NCBI GenBank assembly: GCA_022985045.1
Contig: CM040971.1
Location: forward strand, 16,374,625-16,438,624
DNA: 64,000 nucleotides
Source: Macadamia tetraphylla
Taxonomy: Eukaryota > Streptophyta > Magnoliopsida > Proteales > Proteaceae
Direction: 5' to 3'
Shown: positions 21,352 to 33,620 of the stretch, piece by piece
Numbering within the stretch: position 1 is the stretch's first letter
How the letters are laid out: every line of letters begins with the position of its first letter
Program-made: the position numbers and the translations under genes
The notes under the pieces: model-generated
The model's database searches: none
Told to the model about the DNA's origin: nothing
What the model saw: the letters and a program-made list of their open reading frames with translations, nothing else

Positions 21352-21792
21352 TGATACACACAAACTAAATCATCCAATCAAAATGGACACATGGCATCTC
21401 GCCACATGTCTACACAGCTTCGGATGTAGTAAAGGAACCCAAATTCCTCCTCAATGATAGAGTCATAATAGGATTCCATTCACCTAAAGGAATATTCCCT
21501 AAGGAGTTGTGAAGCAGGCAAGGAGGAGTCCACCAACAAACCATTTCAACCCCTTGAGAGGAAGATGGACGTATCCTAGTAGGAATCTACAAGGGATGAC
21601 CCTATAAGAGAAAACCCAGAAGGTTGAACCAAGTAAGTCAATATGTTCACACCATTACTCCTGTGAAAATACTGTTCTGCGAGTCTCTAACTTAGGCGTC
21701 AGAGGACTAATCCTGGAGCCACCTCTAGGCCTCTGCTCTCTATCCTTATGCAGGATCGGCGTTTGTCCTTACACAAATTCTCGACAGCAATA
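21352..21792 (+). repeat. 5' LTR of element D (441 bp)
   Basis: It begins TGATACACACAAACTAAATC and ends ...CGACAGCAATA, where the usual final CA has become TA. It aligns along its whole length with the 3' LTR at 46182-46626, with scattered substitutions (for example GCTTCGGATGTAG versus GCTTTGGATGTAG), so the insertion is not recent. Confidence 0.95.
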
Positions 21793-21795
21793 GAT

Positions 21796-21813
21796 TGGCA
21801 TCGTCTGTGGGAA
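21796..21813 (+). other. Primer-binding site of element D
   Basis: TGGCATCGTCTGTGGGAA follows the LTR after three bases. It differs by two bases from the TGGCGCCGTCTGTGGGAA seen in many Tat elements. Confidence 0.8.
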
Positions 21814-21823
21814 TGACAAAGTA

Positions 21824-23400
21824 ATGGTGGGAAAAACCTACAATCGTAAGAAAACAAAGGCAGCGCCAGATAGAATTATGAATGTAGAAGATCCTTTAGA
21901 ACCTCTGACCCCTTGACAGACACGGGTGAAGAACGAGGAAACAATAGTCGAGAAGGTCCTGGGAGGGACCAGCGTTGGACCGGATATTTGGTGCGTAGGG
22001 ACAGAAATCCCTCATCCCCTCCTAAGGCCCAAGAATATGTGACCAAGGAGCAGTTCCATACCCTTCAGGAGAAATATGATTAGATGGATGAAAAGATGAA
22101 GGAGTTCTCCAAGGTTGTCAGTCAGAGGGCTAATGGAGCCACAAGAGATTCCCATGTCCAGTCAGAGCGAGTTCGAGACGAGGAGCAGAGTAGTTTGGGC
22201 TCAATAAGATCCAGCCGAAATCCTCAAAATTATATGGCAAGGGAAAGCCCCGCACCCAGATAGAGGGCACGATGTGCCACAGAAGCTAGGCATGAAGAGC
22301 AATGTCAAGGAGACGGTCAAAGAAATGAGGACCTAGGGTTGAAGCAGATGATTCTTAACCTAAAGGATGAAATCCAGAAGGTAGCAGACAACCAGGTAGG
22401 CGCTCGAGCTGGACCTCACCAATGACATGGCTTTAGCTGATGAAGGTATGAGAGATTCACTCCCCATTGGGTTCTACCTACCCAAGTACGACACCTATAA
22501 TGGATCTGGGGATCCCATTAATCACTTGGAAGGCTTCAAAGTTGCAATGCAAATCCACCGAGTCTCGAAAAACATCATGTGTCGTGCCTTACCTTTGACA
22601 TTTAGAGGGGCAGCAAGGCTATGGTACAATTACCTGCCAACGAAATCAGTTCACAACTTCAGTGAACTGAGCCACTTCTTTGTGAAGGGATTCTCTAGTA
22701 GCCAAGCCCTTCAAAAGACTACATTGAACCTAACCCACATCAAGCAGTATGTGGGGGAGTCACTATGAGATTACATGAAACACTTCCAGCTGGAGAAGAT
22801 TACGATCAAAGGTTTAGATCCGAAGGAAGAGTTCACAACCCTTTTGGGAGGTGTCAAAGACAAAGAACTAAAAAGATCTTTAGCAAAGCATACACCGAGA
22901 AACCAGGCTAAGTTAAGTGCTCGATGCGATAAATACATTCAGAAAGAAGAAACCCTTCAAGCTGATGAAGAAATCGAGGGGAAGGAAGAGAAGAATAGGA
23001 CTTCAAGAGAGGAGAGTAAGCCTTCCGAGAGCAAGAGGCGAAAGTCAAAACGTGATCAGACGCCCAGTCCACCAAGGAAATTGAAAGATATGCCCCTTAA
23101 ACTGAAGGAGGACTGAGGTGTTGATGCAGATAAAAGACTTCTTGGATGCCAGAGGCCTAAAGTGGCCAGGGAAGATGGGGTGACATCCTGAGAGACGCAA
23201 CATGAACAAATATTGTCTCTTCCACTGGGCCCATGGCCACGACACTGAAGAGTGTTGGCACTTGAAGGGTGAAATAGAGAGTATGATCCAAAGAGGATAT
23301 CTGGGTCGATTTGTAGACCATGAAAAGGAAGACGCCTAGACAGCAATGACCAGCAGGGCAGCCGCCAGAGGGATGGAAGGGGTCGTTTAGAAAGAAGGGG
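21824..23400 (+). pseudogene. Gag of element D
   Basis: The first ATG after the primer site is at 21824 (MVGKTYNRKKTK), and the frame stops after about 30 codons. The gag domain proper is 22427-22768, with DPINHLEGFKVAMQIHRVSK and LSHFFVKGFSSSQALQKTT. It ends in a single TGA, and the same frame resumes at 22775-23116 with a Lys/Glu/Ser-rich tail. The zinc-knuckle-like block MNKYCLFHWAHGHDTEECWH lies at 23202-23261 with its Cys and His residues intact. Gag would form the particle core. Confidence 0.8.
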
Positions 23401-23519
23401 GCCAGCCCACAGAGGTAATCGGGAACGTCGAAGGGACCAAAAATCTAAAGAAGCTCACCCTCGCCCCCAGGACGATAAAAAAGGCCAACCAAGGTCATAG
23501 CCACTATCAGTGGAGGGTT

Positions 23520-24194
23520 GGCCGCTGGAGAAAGTTCCATCTCAGCTAGGAAAGCAAAGGCCTATGCAAGAAGCGTACATGTGGCCGAATGGTCAAATAA
23601 GAAGGCAAAGACGGGGATGGTTATCTCTTTTTGGACGACACCTTGGTAATCACCATGACCTTAGCCGATTGCAGAGTAAAGAGGATCTTGGTAGATAGCG
23701 GTAGCTTAGCTGATAACCTGTTCCTCGAAGCCTTCCAAAAGATAGGCCTGGACAAAGAAAAGCTGAAGAAGGTCAAACACCCATTACAAGGGTTCTCGGG
23801 GGCCTTAGTCAAAGTAAAAGGTTCAATTGGATTACCAGTGAGAGTCGGCACGGGAGACCGCCAAGTCACGGTTATGATAAACTTCCTCGTGGTTGACATC
23901 ACTTCTGCGTACAACGCTATATTGGGAAGATTTGGCTTGAACCTGCTAAAAGCCTTCATGTCCACATCGCATCTCAAGATGAAGTTCCCTACAAAGAATG
24001 AGATTGGTGAATGTTTAGGTGATGAAGAAGCATCCCGAAAGTGCTATGCCACTACCCTATGGGAAAAGGAAAAGGCAAGCGAAGCACTTCCGATAGAAGA
24101 CCTGTGCAATGACACCAACCGCCAGAGAGGGGAATCGACTGAGGACCTAATCCAAGTTGACGTTGAAGAAGGGGATAGTACTCGCCAGTTCTAG
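23520..24194 (+). pseudogene. Aspartic protease and linker of element D
   Basis: An open frame of 187 codons (23631-24194) has the active site RILVDSGSLADNLFLEAFQK, then SIGLPVRVGTGDRQ and NFLVVDITSAYNAILGRFGL, the usual Tat protease blocks. The DSG triad is intact. It continues into an acidic linker towards RT. This is the longest undamaged pol segment of D, but it is separated from gag and RT by stops. Confidence 0.8.
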
Positions 24195-25080
24195 GTTGGG
24201 GCCTTAATACCGAGGCAACAATGGAAAAAAAATCATCTCATTCCTTTGACACAATTCCGATGTCTTCGCCTGGTCAGCCTCAAATATGCTCGGGATAGCT
24301 CGAGAAGTAATAGAGCATCATCTGAGTGTTGATCCGACTAAGAAGCAAGTGCAGTAGAAGAAGAGAACCTTTGCCCCCCAAGAGGTAGCAGAAGATAGAT
24401 GAAGAGATAGAGAAATTGTTGAAGGCCAAGTTCATCCGTAATCCGATACCCCGAATGGATATCCAATGTGGTGATGGTCTCGAAGGCAAACAGGAAATAG
24501 AGAATATGCATCAACTTGATGGATTTGAATAAGGCCTGCCCGAAGGACATCTACCCACTGCCGAAGATAGATCTTCTCATTGATGCCACTTTAGGACATG
24601 AGCATTAAGCTTCATAGATGCAAACTTAGGGTACAATCAGATCAATATGTGCGACGCTGATGTTTCAAAGACATCCTTCATAACTGAAGGGGGATTGTAT
24701 TGCTATGAAGTAATGCCCTTCGGGCTAAAAAACACAGGAGCCACCTACCAAGGTTAGTGAATAAGATCATCAAGGAAATGATTGGTAAGACTATGGAGGT
24801 GTACGTGGATGACATGCTTATAAAAATCCTGAAGGCAAAACTTCATATCCAGGACCTAGAGCGAGCATTCCAAGTATTGAGGGAATACGACATGAAGCTG
24901 AACCCAACAAAGTGAGCATTCAGAGTAACATCGAGAAAGTTCCTCGGCTTCATCGTCTCGGAAAGGGGGATTGAAGCCAACCCGATGAAAATATAGTCCA
25001 TCTAAGATATGAAGTCCTTGCAGAGTGTGAAGCAAGTCCAGGAGTTAACAGGCAGAATTGCCTCGGTTGATTCATGTCTC
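24195..25080 (+). pseudogene. Reverse transcriptase of element D
   Basis: Coding blocks recur in all three frames: SKTSFITEGGLYCYEVMPFG near 24665-24725 and GKTMEVYVDDMLIK near 24785-24830, which carries the catalytic YVDD. Several single-base indels and stops separate them. Confidence 0.75.
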
Positions 25081-25327
25081 GATCAGCTGACAATGCCTTC
25101 CCTTTTTTAAAACCCTGAAGGGATCTAAAAAGTTTGAGTGGACAGAGGAGTACGAGAAGTCCTTCGAACAGCTGAAGGAGTACCTAGCGACACCCCCACT
25201 GCTGACAAAGCCAAATACAAGGGATACTTTACAGTTATACCTAGCCATATCGGCTGTGGCAGTAAGCACAATACTGCTAAAAGACGAGGAAAGACAACAA
25301 TGGCCGATATACTATGTAAGCCAAATA
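25080..25327 (+). pseudogene. RNase H of element D, part 1
   Basis: Blocks such as KGSKKFEWTEEYEKSFEQLK and LYLAISAVAVSTILLKDEER match the start of the Tat RNase H. The frame is cut at the insertion site of element B (TSD TTACT at 25328-25332). It picks up again right after the second TSD copy at 40430-40434, with the codon phase unchanged. Confidence 0.85.
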
Positions 25328-25332
25328 TTACT

Positions 25333-28099
25333 TGTAATACCCTACTTCTTAAACCCGGTCTGATTACACAGTTGACCCGGTATAACTATACAGGACCCGA
25401 ACCGGAGAGAGTTAGAGCGGGCTCCTTATGGACTATGATGGCAACGGTGACCTTAAACACCGGCTGGCGCGACAAGTCTGAGCCAGTGCCGTGTGCATGC
25501 ACTTATCATAAGGTCATGTACGGATAAAGCAGGTATTGTAGCCGTATATTAAGGTGTATACGTATATTACATCGTATGCCAGGGGTGGGGTTCGTGCCGA
25601 GGCCCGAACTCTGTCAAAATCCCAAGTTTTGGCCCTCAGGTGGGCGGACAGGTAGGCGGACAGGTGGGCGCACCCACCCACTTGAGTGACCCATCCATGT
25701 GAACTATTTAGTTATTTAAGAAGTATATATATAGCATTTATGATTTTCTTTTCTTTTCCTTTATGACACTCAAATGCGTTGGTGAGGATAGTAAAGAGGA
25801 GAGAAAGAAAGGGAAGAAGAAGGAAGAGAAGGAAGAGGAAGAAAAGAAGGATTTCAGCGGCGAAGCTTGATCTTCCCATTCTGGCGCCGGAAGAGTGATC
25901 TTCAATACTAGATCTACATTTAGAGGTAAGCAAAGTTGGGTTCCTTAAACATTCACCATACCTAAGTAAAACCCTTGATTCGAGTAGGGTTTCTTGAGAT
26001 CTTGTGAATCCCCTTTGAAATGATGAATCTAAGGTTTAATAGATGATTTATGTGTTGATCTTGAAGGATTTGAAGAGGTATTGACAAGGTTGGAGAAGCA
26101 TTGTGGGTTTGAACTGATCTTGAGGGTTTGAAGGTGTTCTTGAGCAAAGAAGGTAAGATGGCTTCCCATTCCTTAAATCTAACCTAGATCTAGGTTAGAA
26201 CCATCCTATAAGACCTTGAAGGTGTGAAGAATGGGTTTGGAAAAACCCCATTTGAATCCCAAAGAATGGAAGAAGTTGGGAAGAAATAGCAGGTTTCCCG
26301 CTAAGATCGGTGGGCCAAACCGGTGGGCCATTTGGCCCGCCTGTGAGCACCCGCCTGAGAGGGCAGGGCCCTCGGGCACAACCAGCGGGCTAGACCGGTG
26401 GGCTAACCGGTGGGCCACCCTACTCACGGTCTTAACAGGCCCCTGGCCCAGCGGTGGGCAGACCAGCAGGCCAACCGCGTCGGTCGAGCCGAGGAGGCGG
26501 ATGAGGTGGGTACGACCCACTGTGGGGCCCTGAATGTGATTTTTACGTTCGATTGAACCCAAATCGGACGTGTGACCTTCTTTTAGGATTCTAAACATGA
26601 TCGTGTCATAGGATCGTGTTAATTTGGATTCTAAAATGGTGAAGTGCTAACCCCGCTCAATCATGTTAGGTTCACCAAATCCTACGCGTCTCGCACCGAA
26701 TCTCACCCGTACCAAACGGGAATCCTTGTACACTATAAGTAAGTGGGGAGACGACGTTTGGCCTTGTTTCAAGGCATTGTTTGGCATTCATTTAATTGTA
26801 TCTAGTCTAGTCATGCCATCATGAATATGCTATGTAGATTAGTTCATCCTCACATTGTTATGCATGTGCGCTATGTTTACTTTCTAAATGCTAAGTGATG
26901 AGATGCTTATGTGATGAATGTTGACATCATTGTGCATGATGCATTAATAAACTAGATGCCGTAGTCGGCTTGAAAATGAGTACATTGGTGGCCCGTGGTA
27001 TGGGACGCGGTGGCACTATGCAATCGTACTATTGTCATATAGAAGCATGCGGTTTAGGATTTTCACCATCCGTGCTATGACCCTTCCCAGCGGGGTTAAG
27101 GTGTTGGGTTACCATTTGGGGAAGCGATGGTCGTGGTTGTCGGTCCTTGTGGTGGTTAGACATAACGCCCGGTGGGTCATTAGGACAGTCGACAACCCCG
27201 GTGGTATATTCAAGAGGGCCAATCGTACTGCTTTTAAATTGCTAGAGTCAGCACCTTTAATTTCAGTCATTTTCTTTTCTGTTGGGAGCCGGTGGTTGGC
27301 ATGTTTTTACTTTTCGAGTACTCAGGTGGGCTTTCTCCGAACACCTTATGGGCGTTCGGGATGGAGTTCGCGGCTCGTGCCGGAGTATCGCACTTTGTGG
27401 CTGTAGTAGCACTAAACCAACGACTTAGTAATGTTGCTTAGGTGGATGTGATTTAAAATGTATTGCATAGCATGTAGTGCATATGATTGTGTTTTGCTGT
27501 GTGGTCCATCTTACCACTTACTGAGCTAGTGAGCTCATCCCACGTGTGCACCCCCTTTTTAGATGATTTTGTAGGTCATACATCGAGGAGCACGCGGTGG
27601 GTCTCAATCGAGTTCCCGAAGAGGATGGTGGGCCCTCGAGGAGTTAGAGCACGAGCGATTGCTCGTGTGAGAGTTGTCTTTGCGAGACTGAGTTCGATGC
27701 GAGTGAGCTCCACTTTTGAGGCCGAGCTGAGCTCTACCATGTGATGCCGAGTTGGGCTCAACCCTTGATGCTGAGCTGAGCTCTAGCCTTTGATACCGAG
27801 TCGAGCTGTGTACTCTGATGATTTTGATGGTTTCCTTTATGTACTTAATATGTGAATTGTAGTTTTATTATGTAAATATCATGCCTTCGGGCCCACATGT
27901 ATATAACTATTGTGTCACAATTCGGGTATCAAGTATTATGGAAATATTCACAGGTAAACCTAGTCTTCCGCTGATCTGATAAGTTTTTATTAGTTGTGTG
28001 TATCTTTGTGGTGGAATCTGATGTCAGATGATCTGGCGAGTTTGGGTTAACGGTGTTAACCCGGTCACTGGCCCGATTCAGTATGAACGGGGTATGACA
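25333..28099 (+). repeat. 5' LTR of element B (2767 bp)
   Basis: It begins TGTAATACCCTACTTCTTAA and ends GAACGGGGTATGACA. A TATA-like TATATATATAG lies at 25724-25734. Next comes a 65-bp purine tract of GAGGAAGAAG motifs (25787-25855), then a GC-rich block with repeated CCGGTGGGCCA (26310-26480), and four degenerate 24-25 bp units based on CCGAGCTGAGCTCTA at about 27715-27815. Open frames inside it are chance. Confidence 0.95.
25724..25734 (+). promoter_or_regulatory. TATA box in the 5' LTR of element B
   Basis: TATATATATAG, copied at about 38059-38070 in the 3' LTR. It is the best promoter candidate for the element's transcript. Confidence 0.45.
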
Positions 28100-28103
28100 A
28101 CGG

Positions 28104-28115
28104 TGGTATCAGAGC
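28104..28115 (+). other. Primer-binding site of element B (tRNA-iMet)
   Basis: TGGTATCAGAGC lies four bases after the 5' LTR and is the perfect 12-base complement of the 3' end of plant initiator tRNA-Met. Confidence 0.9.
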
Positions 28116-28741
28116 GTGATGCTCTGCTCCACTCACAGCATACCATTAGAATCGCGTAGAATCTATAATAGGGAAATGGGATTGGGTTAATGTAAAAGCT
28201 TTAAAGAGTAAAAGCCAAAGAATGAAGTATTAAAAAGGGTTGCATTAGATGTTGCATTCATGGCATGCGTGAGAGTAGATAAAAGGTAAATAAGTTGATG
28301 TTATAACCTATCAAGTACTAGTTTGACGAAATTTTGGCAGCATAACGGCGTAAAATGGGATTTCCAAAAATTTTTCACACAAACACCTGATAAACAATAT
28401 ATTCATATATGACAATGATCAAAAGTAGCAATAAACACCACAACTAAACTACACAAGTATTCAACATATGAATTCACCACAAAAATCGCTATCAAAATAC
28501 ATTATCCCACAAATGCTTCCAATTACAGTGCAAATACAAGGAATGAGAAAAGAAATGAAATATACAACAAGGTCCAATAAAAAGGAAATAGATAAGAAGC
28601 TGGTGTGGGCGAGCTAAGCCCTCACTGATCATCGTCGTCGTCATCTATGATCACCACGTTTTTCGGAGGCCTAGAGTTGACGTCGAGACGATGGTCGTAG
28701 TAGTCAAACCTCACTTTCACTAGCCGTACCGCCCTCCGTAG

Positions 28742-30080
28742 TCAGCCAAAATCTGTTGACATGGCGTTGGTCGTGGTGCTCAAGTCCTGGCTCAGTTGGA
28801 GAAAGGAGTTCTCCAAAGTAGCCTGCCTCTCCAGGATGCGTTCCTCCCTGGAAGCACTCTCATCCAGCCTTCTCAGTAGCTGAACTTGGCCATCCTGCAG
28901 GGCCCGCATGGTGGACATCATGCCCTCAAAATCGTATGCACCACTCTCAGGTGGTGGGGCTCTATGCTGTGCGGCTGCAGCTCTGGAGGAACTAGGATCG
29001 GGACCTCTTGACTCCTGAGGCACCTCCTCAGGGATGTCATCACCCACCAGATCATCCTCCTCATCCTGAGGAACATAGTCCTCATCCTCCCCGCTGGACT
29101 CCTCCTCCATGTGGACATCCTCCATAGGGGCAGCCCTCCTATCCCTACCTCTCTGAGCTCCTGCTCTGGAGGTGTATCCATAAGGGTATGGAGACCCATC
29201 CTCAGAGGTTACCTGTCGAACCTATCGTGGAGTCTTCCCTCCTTGCCACTCGGGTCCACCCGAAGAACTCGAAGATCCTAGTGAGGATCACGCCATAGGG
29301 AATCCTCCATCCTCAGGGTGGGAAGTATGGTGCTCCATCGTCTTGAGAATGATGTACGGCAGGCACAAGTGCTCGACACCTCCCTCTTCAACCATGTATA
29401 TGCAGAAAGCGATGAAGGCCACTATAAAACCCACCTGGTTCCGATGACCTCATCTGGGGAGCAGGTTAAACTGGACCAAACGGGACAAATAAGCGAACCT
29501 CAGGGTAGAAGGATGTCTCGGACTCGGACGGGTCTCTGCCTGAGATGGTCTCGTAGATGAAGTCCGGCCTCTCCAAGCTCATGAATGGTCCCAGAGGCTT
29601 ACTCCTCAGAGGACTGTAGTATCGGTGCCCAACTGCTGAGATGCCCAAGATGCTGGCCAAGGTATCCACGGTCAGGTGGATGTCTACCCCCTTCACCAAG
29701 CTGACTATGGTGTACTCCCCGTACGGATAAGAAACCTTCAAGTTACAGTAGAATCGGTGAACTAGCTGCTCGTAGCATGGACGGTCTACGTGGAGGATAG
29801 ACTCCTAGCCCAGTGCTGAGAACCTCTCCTGAAGCCAAGCCTTGTGGAAGTCGTCGACTACCACGGTCTTCTCCATCATCACCAACCTCTTCAGGAAAGT
29901 CGGCCAGTTGGCTGCTGCCTCTGCACTATGGAAGAGCTCCTTATCATAGTCCAAAGGGTCAGACCGGGCAGGTCCGGGTCTCCCTGTGCGGGGGGCTGGA
30001 GAGCTGGTTCCGCACTCTTCGCTTAAGCGGTAGTCTTCGTCAGCGCAGAAGATGAGGTCCCTTGCGGTGCGAGATGACAT
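28742..30080 (-). pseudogene. Antisense ORF of element B, between primer site and gag
   Basis: A minus-strand gene starts at the ATG at 30080-30078 (MSSRTARDLIFCADEDYRLS). It continues through DYDKELFHSAEAAANWPTFL, a stop near 29805, KVSYPYGEYTIVSLVKGVDI and LASILGISAVGHRYYS (29741-29466). A less open stretch follows, then an acidic, Ser-rich C-terminus (29125-28742) with a likely coiled coil of DGQVQLLRRLDESASREERI. The middle resembles the family annotated as 'putative plant transposon protein domain' (Transposase_32). The ATG follows a splice-acceptor-like TTTTCTTGCCAG. It is oriented against the retroelement and has three or four breaks. Function unknown. Confidence 0.6.
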
Positions 30081-30804
30081 CTGGCAAGAAAAGAGGAAAG
30101 CAGGGTGAGTAAGGAAAGGAAAATGACAGCAGTAAAGGGGAGCCCCAAAACTTAAATTTCTCGTAAAATAGAAAAGGCGACAAGCTAGGAATGATAGGGA
30201 GCCTATGGACAAGATGCATGGTAAGTGACAAAGCGGAGTCATAATAAAACAGCAAAATGATAGCAAGGAGCATATGTAACATGAGAGGATTCAATTTTAA
30301 TGCGCAAATTCATTCACAATGGAGTAAAACTTGAAACTATAGGTCTAAGACGGAAATGCCATGGTAGCGAGATCATGAATATACAAAAATATACTCTTAT
30401 AGACTATGGAGGTCCACAAATACCAAGTATGTATAGGGAAAATCAAGGAAACCCAATACAAAAGAGGGGTTTTCATGGGAAGACATGGGGATTCCAAGCA
30501 TAAGAGACATTTCATGAATTCTATAGCATGATAAGCACAAATCAAGTGTAATGCATCACAAATGAATCATTAATTGGAGAAAAGAGCGAGAATTGAAGAA
30601 ATCCCCAAATTTGAGAAAACTAGGGCACGATTTGGGGTTTTCTCCAAATGAGGAGATAAATCCTAATAAACTAGAAATGACCACAAGCGAAACATCACAA
30701 TCACATGGAAATGCTATTCTATGGAAAGAAAGCCTAGATTAAAGTCTACACACGGATTTACTCCCCCAAGTGAAAATTCTGAGAAAAAGAGAAGGAGAAC
30801 TTAC
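30081..30804 (-). other. Possible 5'-UTR intron of the antisense ORF in element B
   Basis: On the minus strand a consensus donor CAA|GTAAGT starts at 30804. The acceptor TTGCCAG ends at 30081, right before the ATG. The enclosed 724 bp has no long frame and is AT-richer than its surroundings. This suggests the antisense ORF had its own spliced leader; only sequence signals support this. Confidence 0.4.
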
Positions 30805-31104
30805 TTGGAAGAGGGAGATGTGAATCTTCTCAAAAAGCGCCAAGTTGATGAGTGGAATCAGGGTGGAGCGTCAAGTGCCCTCCCAAAAACCTTTGGAAGG
30901 GATAGAGAGAAGAAGAGAATGGAAGAGAATGCCGTGAATAGAGCACGATGGGCCCTGTCGTGTTTTCTTGAGCCGGGACCGGCGACGTCGGCAGACCATC
31001 ACCTGCGGTGTCACCCGCCGGTTGAGGTTCAGGAGCGGCAGTGATCGGGCCCACCCACGTGCAGCCCACCGGTTGTGGAAACTTGGGAATAATTGAATTT
31101 TTTT

Positions 31105-31345
31105 TTATTATATTACTAATATGTTTATATTGATTATTATTATTATTATTCCTATGTTAATGTGTTATGGTCAAGTGGGACCATTGACATACTGTTAGGG
31201 CATTGGCCTGTATCAGGAATTAAGTTGCGGTTAATTAGGACTATCATACACTACAATACCCTATGTGATGGCTATACTTGTGTGCGAAATCAATTCTCGT
31301 GTTTAACCAATGTGGTGCATGATATTGTTCCAAATGCGGGATACG
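31105..31345. other. Leader of element B between antisense ORF and gag
   Basis: Non-coding AT-rich DNA with a short (ATT)n run at about 31134-31150. I see no gene. Confidence 0.4.
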
Positions 31346-32742
31346 ATGGTGCGTACTAGATCCGTAGCAATGCGAGGTACCTCACGTGGTCCTCGTCCGG
31401 TCGATCGACCACGAATCCCGGGTCCCTCACAGTGGCAATACTCCCTCCACCACCTTGAGACCCTTGGTGGGGTGGGGCACATGGGGACCCACCTATGACT
31501 ACACTCCGGACCCTCCACGGTTATTACTCGAGGAGATGTTGCTACCATAATTCAGCAGTCTACAGGCTTTTGCAACAAATGCTTCAACACAATGCTTCAA
31601 CAACAAGCATTTATGAGCCTATGCTATTCAGCAACAATTGGACCTTTCTCAATCGGGTCATCCTCCCGGTACTCTCCCACAGGACCCTTTGTAGGTCGAG
31701 CAGGACCATAAGTGGGAGGTACACCTCTAATTCCACCATTCAGTGTTCCTCAGTATGGGGTGCCTCCTCTATACTCTTACTATCCGGCTTATGCTCCTAA
31801 CTTCCCGTCGACGAATAATACGTCAAAGGTAGTGGAGTCATTCAAGAGGAACTTACCACCTGTATTCTCTAAGGTGGGGAGTGATCCTCTGGAACGGACC
31901 AATAGATCTAAGAACTAGAAAATATTTGAGGTGCTTGAGTGCAGACGCCGAAACTCATTTGTCTTTGGGTTGCAACTCAAGAAGGAGGCAAATTCTTGGT
32001 GGCAAGCCTCTAAGCCCATATTGTTGGCTGCCCATCCAGAACCCACCTGAGAACAGTTCAAGGAGTTGTTCTTGGACAATTATTACCCGACTTCGGAGAC
32101 CACAAGGAGGCGAGTTTATGGCTTTAACTCAAGGAGGTAAGCTGTCCTTGAATACCAACAACAATTTGAGAGCTTGTTCCATTTTCCCCAAGGCATATGA
32201 GGACAGCCGAAGAGAAAGCTCGAGATTCCTAAAAGGCCTAAAAGCATCCATTGGGTGCATGTACTTGAGGTCTTGGATTTGTGACTATGGCGGATTGTGT
32301 AGAAGGCCAAGACCATGGAGGATAAGCAAAGGAGAGCGGTCCCTCACCCCGGTGTGGAAGAAACGAACCCATTCACGGATATGGGAAACTCCTCCAAGGC
32401 ATACGTGGATAAATGCAGTTACAGGCCTATGTATAGGCAGCCCTATAGGCCATTGGCTACCCTCCTAGACCAGTGGTGGTTCGGGCTCCTGACTTTTGCC
32501 CGAACACTAGTGCGGCACCTCGACTCAAGGCCACCTCGACCTCCATCACGGGTCAATCGAGGGCCCCCCGATTCCGACATCACAGATTCAATGCTTTACC
32601 TGCCATTCATATGGGCATTATGTAAAAGACTGTCGGGTCAGACCAACCTTGCCCTCCAGTCAGCCCTCTACATACCGACCTAACTTAGCTTGGGGGAATC
32701 AACTGCAGGAAAGGATGTATGCACTATCAGCTGAGGAAGCTA
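31346..32742 (+). pseudogene. Gag of element B
   Basis: It starts at ATG 31346 with the basic MVRTRSVAMRGTSRGPRPVD. After a frame change it continues with KVVESFKRNLPPVFSKVGSD (31830-31890) and then gag-domain blocks such as QLKKEANSWWQASKPILLAA and FKELFLDNYYPTSETTRRRV near 31970-32120, each in a different frame. A perfect zinc knuckle, CFTCHSYGHYVKDC (CX2CX4HX4C), lies at 32592-32633. At least three frameshifts inactivate it. A solo LTR interrupts the coding region just downstream. Confidence 0.8.
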
Positions 32743-33401
32743 AGGTTGAAATAACCTAGAGGGGGGTGAATAGGTTATACTAGTGGAATTTAACTCTTTT
32801 CGATGTATAGGTCACAAATGTGACTATAAGTTAAAAGCGATGCTGAATAAATAAAATAACAACACCCACAACACAAGATTTATAGTGGTTCAACTCAATT
32901 TGAGTCTAGTCCACTCCCTACAAGAATCCTCTTGTAAGGTATTCCACTAGTTTTCCCTTCGATCAGATGGTAGGGAAGAAACCTTTACAATCTTTTTACG
33001 GATAAGAGTATCCTTACAAATCTCCTTTCCAGCGAGAGAGCCTTCACAATCTCTTTAAGAGGTGAGAGAGACCTTTCTCTTTTTAGGATAAGAGTATCCT
33101 TACAATCCTAAGTACAGTCTAGAATTGTAAAAACAGAAAATAAGAAATAGTGGAATAAGAGGAATACCTCAAGTGTGGTGCAAATGAAAATGAATAATGA
33201 TGAGTGATGCACCTTTTGTAAAGTCCTCTCTTATGGCTTTGACTTGCACAGGAGAGAGTAGAGGACTTTGATTGAGACTTGAGCCTCTTGTTTGGGATTT
33301 GTGTAATAGAATAACTCAAGTAGAAAATAATCTTCTCTAATGCTTGCAACAATGCTCTTAAAGCTCTTTCTTAATGAATAATTAATTAAGAGTGATTAGG
33401 G

Positions 33402-33409
33402 TATTTATA
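33402..33409 (-). promoter_or_regulatory. TATA box in the solo LTR
   Basis: TATAAATA on the minus strand, about 770 bp from the LTR start, consistent with a U3 promoter for the orientation deduced from the TG...CA ends. Confidence 0.5.
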
Positions 33410-33469
33410 GGAGAACTTAGTGAAGCATTTTAGGCAGGGAATCAAGCTCTAACGGACATATTCTGGGTC

Positions 33470-33620
33470 TACCGGTCGACCGCCAAGAGCTGTTGTAGGC
33501 AAAAAAAATAGCCGTTGGAGTACTTCCAGACAGGCACCGGTCGACCGGGACTTTCAGTCGGTCGACCGCCTATGGTCTCGGACAGGTCCGGTCGACCGGG
33601 GCTTCCAGCCGGTCGACCGC
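33470..33620. repeat. Cluster of GGTCGACC palindromes
   Basis: GGTCGACC occurs six times in about 150 bp, mostly as CCGGTCGACCGG or CCGGTCGACCGC. The copies lie in two to three degenerate repeats of about 60 bp (GACAGG...CCGGTCGACCGGG.CTTCCAG.CGGTCGACCGCC). Confidence 0.85.

Noticed and set aside
26206..27761. Open frames of 60-130 codons inside both LTRs of element B (also 38528-38971)
   Set aside because: They do not keep the same frame between the two LTR copies and have no domain. They reflect the GC-rich repeats.
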